From Streptomyces sp. ADI95-17 (lineage in GTDB: Bacteria; Actinomycetota; Actinomycetes; Streptomycetales; Streptomycetaceae): a DNA stretch of 64,000 nucleotides. The notes under the pieces were generated by a model that saw only the letters and a list, made by a program, of their open reading frames with translations, was not told where the DNA came from and did no database searches. Made by a program: the position numbers and the translations under genes. The DNA lies in contig NZ_ML123050.1 of assembly GCF_003846175.1 (NCBI RefSeq), forward strand, positions 293,379-357,378, in the 5' to 3' direction. Shown here in pieces: positions 54,884 to 62,376 of the stretch (position 1 is its first letter; the number at the start of each line of letters is the position of its first letter).

Positions 54884-55572
54884 GACCGTCCCTTCTGCTG
54901 TGGAATCGCGTCCGGACCCGCGCCGGAGCCATGGGGGTGCGCTCCCGGGGTTCGGGCGCGGACCGTGTCGACCGCTCGCTCGAAGGCGGCGGGGAAGTCT
55001 CGCGGAGGCACCCCGATGAGCAGGGCCTCCCGGCCGTCGACGGCGATCTCGACGTCCCGCGCCCGGCCCTCGAAGTCGTAGCCGCTGTCCACGAGGCGCG
55101 GGGTGAGGTGGTGGACCCGCTGGTTGCTGCTGCCGCGCAGGCCGCGCCCGTCGTTCAGAGCGGCCACGTACGTGCCGTCGATCAGTACGTCGACGGCGGC
55201 GAGCAGTCCGGGCACGTCCGGGGACGGGGGCCGGGTGCGCAGCCGCTCCAGCCGGTGTCCGGTGAAGCAGACCACGGAGACGTCCCTGATCTGCCGGGCC
55301 CGCCGGACGAGTCGGGCCAGCCCCGCGGCCTGGCTCATCGGTTCGCCGCCCGAGAGGGTCAGTCCGGTGACCCGGGGGTCCGTGAGCAGTTCGGCCGCGA
55401 GGTCGTCGGGGTGTGCCCGGCGCGCGGGGCGTTCGGGGATCCACTCCGGCGCGAGGCAGCCGGCACAGTGGAACGGACAGCCCTGCACCCACACCACGGA
55501 GCGCACTCCGGGCCCGAGCGTACGGGTTCCGACGCGGGTGGCCGCCACGTTCAGCGGCGGCTGCCCCGTCAT
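54880..55572 (-). CDS. radical SAM activating-enzyme-like protein (4Fe-4S single cluster)
   Basis: A 230-aa protein of the NrdG/PflA-like activase class. The cluster motif is C32-P-F-H-C36-A-G-C39 (CxxxCxxC) and the SAM-binding GGEP is at 75-78 (LTLSGGEPMSQ). Later strands are VSVVCFTGHRLERL and VDVLIDGTYVAALNDG. These enzymes make a glycyl radical on, or otherwise activate, a partner protein. No glycyl-radical enzyme is encoded in view, so the target is an open question. ATG 55572 overlaps the upstream stop by 4 nt, and the stop overlaps the next start by 4 nt. Confidence 0.9.
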   Translation of the reverse strand: MTGQPPLNVAATRVGTRTLGPGVRSVVWVQGCPFHCAGCLAPEWIPERPARRAHPDDLAAELLTDPRVTGLTLSGGEPMSQAAGLARLVRRARQIRDVSVVCFTGHRLERLRTRPPSPDVPGLLAAVDVLIDGTYVAALNDGRGLRGSSNQRVHHLTPRLVDSGYDFEGRARDVEIAVDGREALLIGVPPRDFPAAFERAVDTVRARTPGAHPHGSGAGPDAIPQQKGRS

Positions 55573-57149
55573 CGGGGCCCCTCGCCGCGGGGCCGGGCGG
55601 TGCCCGGTGCGGGTGCCGGGCCGCTGTCCGGGTGGTGCGTGAACGACAGCCCGCCGACCACGGCCTGGGCGCCCGGTGCGCAGACCACCCGGTCCGGTCG
55701 GCCGGTCGCGCCGTCCGGGACGTACCGGATCATCAGGTCCGTCCCCGGCCCGTCGGCAGCACGGCGGCGGCGTCCGTGCACCGTGCCGCGTCCGCCCTCG
55801 CGCGGCTGGAACACCACCCGCCTGCCGGAGAGCGCGATCCGGCCCGGAACGCCTCCCGCGAACACCGGCACGACGATCAACGCACCCGACAGAACCGGGC
55901 GGTTGACTCTCCGCCAGCGCAGCCAGCCGAGCACCAGGACCGCCAGGAGGCCGAGCAGGATCCCCGGCAGCAGAAGGACGGAACCGATGTCCGCGCGCAC
56001 GGCCAGCGGGCCGCCCCCGACCGCGACCGCCTCGGGCACCTTCAGGTCCACGTCGGGCGCGAGGGCCCGCTGCCACGGGGACGACACCTGTCCGGACACC
56101 CGCAGCACGGCCGAGGCCTCCTCGGTGTGCCGGTAGGGCAGGCCGCTTCCGTCCGGCCCGCCCGCGAGGCGCACGGCGTACGTCCTGGACTCGCCGGGGC
56201 CCAGGGTCAGCCGCGTCGGCAGACCGCTGATGCCGAGCGGGGCTCCGGCCGCCGAGAGCCGTACGTCGCTCACCGTCAGCGGCAGGTGCCGGGCGGCCGA
56301 CCGGAAGGTGACGGAGGCGGCCGCGGAGCCTGTGGTGAGATCGCGGGGGCCGGTCTGCTTCCAGGACGCGGTGACGCCCTTGCCCCGGTCCTCGGCGAGC
56401 AGCCGCGCCGCCGAGCGCGCCCGGGTGCTGTCCCCGGCCCGCTGCAGGTAGGAACCCAGGTCCTGGATGCTCCCCGGGCGCAGGACGACCGTGTTGTGAA
56501 CGACGTCCCCGAGCCGCTCGGCACCGCTCGCGCCGGTGGCCAACGGCAGTGCGTACCCGGCGAGTTCGGTGCGTGCGCCGATGGCTTCGGCGCGCTTTCG
56601 CAGCGCCTTCCAGGGGGTGCCGGAGGACGTGGGGTAGCCGGACCCGCGCGGCGGCTGGTGGCGGCCGTCGGTGAGCATGACCACGGAGGCGACGCTCGCG
56701 GCGTCGGTCCGCTCCAGCTCGCGCAGGGCCTGGTCGAGGGCGGTGCCGATGTCGGTGCCGCCGTCCGGGTCGGGGGCCTTGGGCAGCCGGGCGACGATCT
56801 TCGCCGGGTCACCGGCCGAGCCGATGTAACGCGCCTCGGGACGGTCGTCGAAGGTGACGAGGGCTACGTGGTCGGTGCGGGTCAGGCCGCCGAGGAAGGT
56901 GCGCAGGGTCGAACGGACCGCGTCGTAGCGGCCCTTGGCCTTCATCGAGCCGGAGGTGTCGACCAGGATGACGTAATCCACGGGCTGGTCGGCGACGCCG
57001 AGTTCCCGGTAGATCTCTTCCCGGCTCGGCCCCTCGGCGGCGGTCGCCGGAACGGTGGCCGCCGCCAGGGCGGCCAGCAGGACGGCTCCCACTGCCGCCG
57101 CACGCCGCAGCGTGGTCGTGGCACGTGGTGACCGGGTGGTTCGCTTCAC
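55569..57149 (-). CDS. exported/membrane vWA-domain protein
   Basis: 526 aa. A signal peptide (LRRAAAVGAVLLAALAAATVPATAA, about 14-38) is followed by a vWA domain with a complete MIDAS: D64-T-S66-G-S68, later GGTDIGTALDQAL and VVMLTDGRH. A membrane helix (GSVLLLPGILLGLLAVLVLGWL) sits near residue 400, and a cytoplasmic tail of about 100 residues follows. It therefore displays vWA outside and a tail inside, and could carry a signal across the membrane. I prefer GTG 57149, with AGGGAG at 7 nt and a normal signal peptide. GTG 57212 would overlap the upstream TGA by 4 nt. Confidence 0.87.
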   Translation of the reverse strand: MKRTTRSPRATTTLRRAAAVGAVLLAALAAATVPATAAEGPSREEIYRELGVADQPVDYVILVDTSGSMKAKGRYDAVRSTLRTFLGGLTRTDHVALVTFDDRPEARYIGSAGDPAKIVARLPKAPDPDGGTDIGTALDQALRELERTDAASVASVVMLTDGRHQPPRGSGYPTSSGTPWKALRKRAEAIGARTELAGYALPLATGASGAERLGDVVHNTVVLRPGSIQDLGSYLQRAGDSTRARSAARLLAEDRGKGVTASWKQTGPRDLTTGSAAASVTFRSAARHLPLTVSDVRLSAAGAPLGISGLPTRLTLGPGESRTYAVRLAGGPDGSGLPYRHTEEASAVLRVSGQVSSPWQRALAPDVDLKVPEAVAVGGGPLAVRADIGSVLLLPGILLGLLAVLVLGWLRWRRVNRPVLSGALIVVPVFAGGVPGRIALSGRRVVFQPREGGRGTVHGRRRRAADGPGTDLMIRYVPDGATGRPDRVVCAPGAQAVVGGLSFTHHPDSGPAPAPGTARPRGEGPR

Positions 57150-57208
57150 GGACGGGCTCCCTGAGTGTCGGGCGGATGGGCGGGTTGCCGGGCTTCGCGG
57201 GGCAGGGG

Positions 57209-58591
57209 TCACCCCCCGGGCGGAGGCTGGGAGAGGGGCTGCCCGGGGCCGGCCCCGGGCGGCACGTCGACCGGCAGGACACCCAACGGGAACTCCTCGG
57301 GCGGGAGTCCGGCCCCGGGCGGGTGTGCACCGGTCCGGCCCCGGCCGAGCGGCTGGAGTACGAGGTGCGCGGCCCCTTCGGCGGTGACGCGCATTCCGAC
57401 GTGGAAGCGCTCCTCGGCCACCGCGGGGACCGTCACGACAGCCGCGGGTACGCCACGCTCCGCCCCGGACCCGTGGACCAGGAGCCGGACCGCGCGTGCA
57501 CCGCTCGCCTCGGCCGTCGCGGTCCCGAACCGCACCCGCTCCCCGTCGGTCTCGGCGAACACGGTGGCTCCGCCCGGAACCAGCGTGCCCGGCGCGCTGA
57601 TCAGCAACTCGCCGTCCTGGGGCCGTCCGTGCACAATGCGGTGGACACGCACGGCGACCGCGTGCGGGTACCGGTCGGCAGCGTCGACGCGCCCCCCGGC
57701 CACCAGCGCGGCCCCGAGCACCGCGGCCAGCGCGGGATCGGTGCCCTCCGGCAGCGGCACCGCAGGGCCCAGACGGTCCGCGAGGTGCCGTGCCACTGTC
57801 CCCGACCGGGCCGCGCCACCCACCGCGACCACGGACGTACGGTCCGGGCCGGTGCGGGCGTCCGCGAGGGCCCGGTCGAGGCCTTCCGTGAGCCGGGCGA
57901 GTGCCCGGTGCACGACACCGGCGGTGATCTCCCGGCCCGCCACCTCATGGACCACGGTGTCCGCGGACCGCTCGGCGCGGTCCGGGCGGGCCGCCATCCG
58001 GTCGAGCGCGACCTCGGTGCGCCGGGTGTTCTCCGCCCTGGCCAGGTCGAGCCGGCGCAGTACGTCCGGGTCGTCGACAGCGAGGCCCACCCCGTCGAGC
58101 ACCGCCCTGTCGAACGCGGCACCATAACCGCCAGGCTCCGGCCCGTGCCCGGTCACCCGGGAAACGGTCACGGTCCCGCCGACGAGCGCGCACCGCGCGA
58201 TGTCGATGCCGGCCGCGCCCAGGTCGCACACCAGCACCGGCGACACGGGCGGACCGCCCGCGTGCCGCAGCAGGGCCAGCACCGCGTGCGGGGCGCCGAC
58301 GAGCCGGGCCGGCGGGCCACCGAGGTCCGGGGCGGATCGCGCCTGTTCGCCGTGCGGGACGACCAGAACCAGCCGTCCCGGCGTGCCGCAGTGATCGCGG
58401 TACGCGGCGTATGCCACGCCGAGGGCGGCGTACCGGTCGCCGCGTACCCCGGCCGGGGTGGGCAGACCCTCGCCCGGCACCGCGCCCGGCAGGTCGACCA
58501 GACGTGGCATCCCGTCGGCGTCGACCCGCGCCACCCGGAGGAAGCGCGAGCCCGCGTCGACGGCGACGGCGGGTTCGGCGGGCGCCGTCAT
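57209..58591 (-). CDS. Hsp70/actin-fold ATPase
   Basis: 460 aa. The Hsp70-actin nucleotide-binding fold can be followed: phosphate-1 loop VAVDAGSRFLRVARVD (about 9-24), phosphate-2 VLVCDLGAAGIDIARCALVGG (about 116-136), and adenosine motif VVAVGGAARSGTVARHLADRLG (about 265-286), then DPALAAVLGAALVAGG. About 110 beta-rich residues follow, in place of the classical substrate domain and lid. It may recognise proteins in the system in an ATP-dependent way. ATG 58591 overlaps the GAP1-like gene stop by 4 nt. The distance to GTG 57149 is 59 nt. Confidence 0.87.
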   Translation of the reverse strand: MTAPAEPAVAVDAGSRFLRVARVDADGMPRLVDLPGAVPGEGLPTPAGVRGDRYAALGVAYAAYRDHCGTPGRLVLVVPHGEQARSAPDLGGPPARLVGAPHAVLALLRHAGGPPVSPVLVCDLGAAGIDIARCALVGGTVTVSRVTGHGPEPGGYGAAFDRAVLDGVGLAVDDPDVLRRLDLARAENTRRTEVALDRMAARPDRAERSADTVVHEVAGREITAGVVHRALARLTEGLDRALADARTGPDRTSVVAVGGAARSGTVARHLADRLGPAVPLPEGTDPALAAVLGAALVAGGRVDAADRYPHAVAVRVHRIVHGRPQDGELLISAPGTLVPGGATVFAETDGERVRFGTATAEASGARAVRLLVHGSGAERGVPAAVVTVPAVAEERFHVGMRVTAEGAAHLVLQPLGRGRTGAHPPGAGLPPEEFPLGVLPVDVPPGAGPGQPLSQPPPGG

Positions 58592-61086
58592 CGACGTTTC
58601 CCGGGCACGATCCGCCCCATCTTCCCCAGGACGCCCCGGCGTTCGCCCTCGGCGGCGGGCTCCGCGGCCATCGGCGCGTCGGGACCGTTCCGCAGCTCCG
58701 CCACGATCCTGTCGTGCCGGGCCCGCTGTTGCCGGCTGTGCTCGGTCAGCAACACACGCAGCCCCGCGTGCCGGTCGTCCCGCACCAGGGCCCGGTACAG
58801 CCGGAGGCCGGGCAGGTCCGCCGCGAGTTCGTCCATGAAACGGGTGACCTGCTCCAGGCCGTACGGCCCCTGCGCCAGGGTCCACCCGGCGACGGTGTCG
58901 AGGAGTTGCGCCGGCAGCCGCAGCGGCGCACCCGCGTCCAGCAGGAGACGGGCCAGCCGCTCGTACGACGCGTGGTCGTTCACCGCCCTGCGGAACTCGT
59001 GGACGGGCCGCAGCCAGGCCATGTCGTACCGCTGCGACACCTGCTCCATGAGGTACGCGGGTACGTCGAGGTCGTTGAGCGGGCGTCCATGCCCGATGAG
59101 CCGTCGGTGCAGCACCTCGCACACCGGCTGCAGAAAGCTCTCCGGCAGTACGAGGCCCAGCTGTTCGATCACCCGCCAGCCGCGCTGCCCCGGCGTCCCC
59201 GCCAGGAGGGCGTCGACGGCCAGGCGCCGCAGTTCGCCGTCCGAGCCGAGCCGGTTGATCAGGGCGGCGATGTACGCCCGCAGTTCCGAATCGTCGGCGA
59301 GCCGTTCCAGGCGGGGCATGCCCGGTGTTCCGGTGCGCGTGGCCGCGCAGAAGAGGTCCGCGTCGGCCGCAACGGCGCCCCCGGCCCGCTCCTCGACCGG
59401 CACGAGGCGTCCCACGGCCTCGCCGAGGCCGCGTTCGGTCCGGGCGACCCGCCACAGCCTGGGCCACATCGGTCCGAGCACCTCCGGGCGCCGCCGGAGC
59501 CGGGCGATCTCCAGCGTGGTCCGCCAGCCTTCCTCGAAGGCCTCGGCGAAGTCGGCGGCGTCCGTGGCGGTGGTCCCGTCCGGTGAGTCGCCGAGCAGCA
59601 CGGCCGCGAAGCGCAGCCAGCCGGGGGTTGCGTCGGCGGCCAGCTCGGTCCTTGCCCGGCGCACCAGCCGTTCGAGCGGCTTCAGGTCGCGCCGCTTCTT
59701 CTTCAGCAGGTACCTGAGCCAGGTCTTGCCGACGGCCGGTTCCCGGAAGAGGATCCGGTCGGCCCGTTCGGTGCTCCGGCCCCACTGGTCCTCCGCCATG
59801 TAGATGAGTGATCCCGCCCAGCCGTCGGTCGGCGCCTGGGCCTCCACCAGGGCGTGGAACAGCTCGTCGAAGGTTCCGGGGCGGTGCGCCTCGACCACGT
59901 TGTGGACGACGCCCAGATATTCCTCGGCCCGGTCGAAGGACCGGGCCAGGTCCCCGGCCACGAGGACCTCCCCGACGAGGAGGGACCGCAGGCGATCGGA
60001 CCACTGCTCGGCGAGGAGCGCACCGGCGCGCGCCTTCCGGCCGTGCGCGCCGTCGACCAGATAGCCCGTCAGGACCGTGAGCCGCTGGTCGTCGAGGGAG
60101 GCGGCCGGGTGCCGGTCGAGGACCCGGGCCACATCGGCCAGGTCCCCCGCCCCGGAGCGGACCTCCTCGACCACCGAGTCCAGCAGGTCGGCCTCGCGCA
60201 GGGCCTTGAGGGCGCCGCCCGCGTCGGGGGCGGACGTGGCCGGTTCCGTCGCGGCCAGCAGGTGCCGCACGAGTGGCCGGGTGTCGTCGGTCTTCGCCCG
60301 CAGCGCGCGCAGACCTTTCAGATACCCGCGCGCCGCCGAGCCGCGTGGCTCCTGCGGCGGGGCCCCGCCGAACACCGCCGAGCACTGCCCCGCCCGTGCC
60401 GTCGGCGCGAAGAACAGCCGCAGGTCGTGCTGTGACTGGCCGGTCCAGGTCGCGGCGCTGAGCCAGGACCGGCACGCGTACGGCAGGAGCGAGCAGATCG
60501 CGTCGAGTGCCCGTACACGGTCGGCGACGTCCGGCAGCGGCCGGCCGGGGCGCGGGGTGATGGCGACCTGCCGGTTGTCGAGCAGCAGCGCGGCGACACC
60601 GGACGCCCATGTGAAGCTCAGGTCGTCGACGACGGCGGCGAGTTCTTCGGCCGACGTGTTCGGCACGCCGACCTCGGTCGGGGCGTCGTCGGCCGTCGGG
60701 GCCGGTGGCTCGGTCGGCAGTGCGCGGTCGATGCCGGACCAGGTCAGGGCGGAGCGCGAGACGTCCGGCCAGTCGAACAGGGTCAGCCGCCAGGTGTAGC
60801 TGGGGGCGCCGGTGCCGTCGGCCGTCCCGTCCCAACTCGTGTCCACGCAGGCGCAGACGGGGGCGGGGTGGGTGTCCGACGCGCCGAGGAAGACCCGCCA
60901 GGGCAGGGCGCCGTCGGGGTCGTGGCCCTCGGGCGCGCCGGTGGCGGCGGCCCGCCAGAGGTAGGTGTCGGCCCGGTTGCCGGGGAGGCTGCTGCGCAGC
61001 ACCTTGTACCCCATGGTCCGCCCCGGATGTTTGCCGAGCACCGCCCGGTGCGCGGTCAGTTGTTCCTCCCCGAGGCTCTGGTTCAC
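58588..61086 (-). CDS. large GTPase-associated protein (GAP1-like)
   Basis: 832 aa. The N-terminal 130 residues (EEQLTAHRAVLGKHPGRTMG, YKVLRSSLPGNRADTYLW, PSYTWRLTLFDWPD) and the following DDLSFTWASGVAALLLDNRQ, LDAICSLLPYACRSWLSAAT resemble what I recall as the N-terminal domain of GTPase-associated protein 1 (GAP1-N2 type). The remaining 550 residues are helical, with LLVGEVLVAGDLARSFDRAE and WLRYLLKKKRRDLKPLERLV. Always-adjacent GTPases are characteristic, and one is encoded immediately upstream. GTG 61086 overlaps the GTPase stop by 4 nt (GTGA). It is probably the effector-binding or sensor arm of the GTPase. Confidence 0.75.
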   Translation of the reverse strand: MNQSLGEEQLTAHRAVLGKHPGRTMGYKVLRSSLPGNRADTYLWRAAATGAPEGHDPDGALPWRVFLGASDTHPAPVCACVDTSWDGTADGTGAPSYTWRLTLFDWPDVSRSALTWSGIDRALPTEPPAPTADDAPTEVGVPNTSAEELAAVVDDLSFTWASGVAALLLDNRQVAITPRPGRPLPDVADRVRALDAICSLLPYACRSWLSAATWTGQSQHDLRLFFAPTARAGQCSAVFGGAPPQEPRGSAARGYLKGLRALRAKTDDTRPLVRHLLAATEPATSAPDAGGALKALREADLLDSVVEEVRSGAGDLADVARVLDRHPAASLDDQRLTVLTGYLVDGAHGRKARAGALLAEQWSDRLRSLLVGEVLVAGDLARSFDRAEEYLGVVHNVVEAHRPGTFDELFHALVEAQAPTDGWAGSLIYMAEDQWGRSTERADRILFREPAVGKTWLRYLLKKKRRDLKPLERLVRRARTELAADATPGWLRFAAVLLGDSPDGTTATDAADFAEAFEEGWRTTLEIARLRRRPEVLGPMWPRLWRVARTERGLGEAVGRLVPVEERAGGAVAADADLFCAATRTGTPGMPRLERLADDSELRAYIAALINRLGSDGELRRLAVDALLAGTPGQRGWRVIEQLGLVLPESFLQPVCEVLHRRLIGHGRPLNDLDVPAYLMEQVSQRYDMAWLRPVHEFRRAVNDHASYERLARLLLDAGAPLRLPAQLLDTVAGWTLAQGPYGLEQVTRFMDELAADLPGLRLYRALVRDDRHAGLRVLLTEHSRQQRARHDRIVAELRNGPDAPMAAEPAAEGERRGVLGKMGRIVPGKRR

Positions 61087-62336
61087 CGTCGCTTTCCCCC
61101 GAGCCGGCCGCCCAGGCCGCGCTCGCGGCCCCGGTCCCGGTAGATGCGCTCCTCCAGGTCGATCAGTGGTTCGAGTACGTTGATCGGCTCCGGGGAGGTA
61201 CGCAGACGCGACATTCCGTCCACCTCGATCGGCTGGACGTAGTCCCTGTAGTCGAAGACGTGCTGCGGGGTGAGCCGGAAGCCCACGGCGGAGGTCGCGT
61301 AGTACGAGATGCGGCGCGGGTCGAAGTAGGCGTGCAGGGCGTCCCGCACCAGACGTGCGTTGGCTCCGCGGAAGTCGTCGCACATCCACTGGAAGAACTT
61401 CTCGCCCTGCTCCGCCGGCACCCGGGGCAGTTGCGCGCCCACGGTGTCCTGGGTGACCCAGCCCGCTTCCACGGCGGGCCGGAAGATGTCCGGGTGGTCG
61501 AACTTGGCGACGCAGACGGACACGTAGTGGGGCAGCCTGCCGTCGACGAGCCCCTGGCGGTTGCGGACCTGCGCGGTGAGCTGGGTCAGGGTCGACTGGA
61601 GGAAGTTGAAGCTCTCGGTCGCCGTCTCGGCGTCACCGAGCGGGTCGAAGAGGTAGATCAGCCCGTGGGAGCGGGCGAGCTGGCCGACGAGCTGGGCCTG
61701 TTGGGGGTGGCCGTCGCCGAAGACCTCCCCGGCCGCGTCCTGGATGTCGAGGACGAAGCTGGGCCGCCGACCGCTGATCCCCAGCCTCCCCTTCCTCTTG
61801 GGTCCCTGGATGGACCAGGCCATCTCGCGGACGCCCATGGTGGCCTCGGGGAAGGCCCGTTGCCGGGTCAGCAGATCCATGCCCCGGCTGAGGAACGCGC
61901 CGGCCTCCGCTGTCATGCCGCTGATGTTCCAGCCGCCGTCGTGGTACCGCTGGTGCTGCATGGCGGCGAGGGGCAGCGCGGTCAGGTAGGTGGTCTTGCC
62001 CGAACGCGGAGCGCCCCACAGCCCTATCCGGATGCGGTCCGCGTCCGGGCCGCCGGACGGGATGCGCTCGGGCGTCGGGTTCGGTACGGAGTCCGGTACG
62101 GCCGACGGCGGTACGGCCCCGGGGCCCTCGCCGGTGGGCGTGTCCCCCCGGCTGTCCGCGCCGTCCCGTGCCGCACCGTCCGGCTCGTTCCTGTTCGGGT
62201 CGTGCCCGTTCAGGCCGTCTCCGGCCGGGCCGTTCCTGTTCGGGTCGTTCCTGGTCGGGTCGTTCCTGTTCGGGTCGTTCCTGGTCGGGTCGTTCCTCGT
62301 CGGGTCGTTCCTGTTCGGGTCGTAGAGATCGTCCAT
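61083..62336 (-). CDS. TRAFAC-type GTPase with pentapeptide-repeat N-terminus
   Basis: 417 aa. Residues 6-40 are repeats of DPNRN/DPTRN encoded by a tandem 15-nt repeat, and residues 40-100 are low-complexity. The G domain starts at IRIGLWGAPRSGKTTYL: Walker A G108-x4-G-K114-T, switch/G3-like DIQDAAGEVF near 195, and an AKFD (TKxD-like) specificity motif near 275. The C-terminus is basic (RDRGRERGLGGRLGGKRR). It probably switches the complex built from the downstream genes. ATG 62336 has GGAGAG at 5 nt; GTG 62342 is possible. Its start is 40 nt after the preceding gene. Confidence 0.88.
   Translation of the reverse strand: MDDLYDPNRNDPTRNDPTRNDPNRNDPTRNDPNRNGPAGDGLNGHDPNRNEPDGAARDGADSRGDTPTGEGPGAVPPSAVPDSVPNPTPERIPSGGPDADRIRIGLWGAPRSGKTTYLTALPLAAMQHQRYHDGGWNISGMTAEAGAFLSRGMDLLTRQRAFPEATMGVREMAWSIQGPKRKGRLGISGRRPSFVLDIQDAAGEVFGDGHPQQAQLVGQLARSHGLIYLFDPLGDAETATESFNFLQSTLTQLTAQVRNRQGLVDGRLPHYVSVCVAKFDHPDIFRPAVEAGWVTQDTVGAQLPRVPAEQGEKFFQWMCDDFRGANARLVRDALHAYFDPRRISYYATSAVGFRLTPQHVFDYRDYVQPIEVDGMSRLRTSPEPINVLEPLIDLEERIYRDRGRERGLGGRLGGKRR
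62231..62320 (-). repeat. six tandem 15-nt repeats within the GTPase gene
   Basis: Six head-to-tail units of CGTTCCTGTTCGGGT (plus-strand form) with 1-2 substitutions, in exact phase from 62231 to 62320, encode DP(N/T)RN pentapeptides. Related degenerate copies continue at about 62186-62200. Confidence 0.92.
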
Positions 62337-62376
62337 GGGCACTCTCCTCGTGCTGGGGCCATGTCGTGGGGCGGTG

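Noticed and set aside
57125..59803. 892-codon plus-strand open frame
   Set aside because: Antisense to the Hsp70-fold and GAP1-like genes. Its translation is rich in R, P and S without family signals.
57209..60835. 1,208-codon minus frame reaching into the GAP1-like gene
   Set aside because: The coding part starts at ATG 58591. The upstream 2.2 kb is out of register with the GAP1-like gene.
62231..62320. Possible CRISPR-like repeat array
   Set aside because: Head-to-tail 15-nt units without spacers, inside a coding frame; a coding tandem repeat instead.
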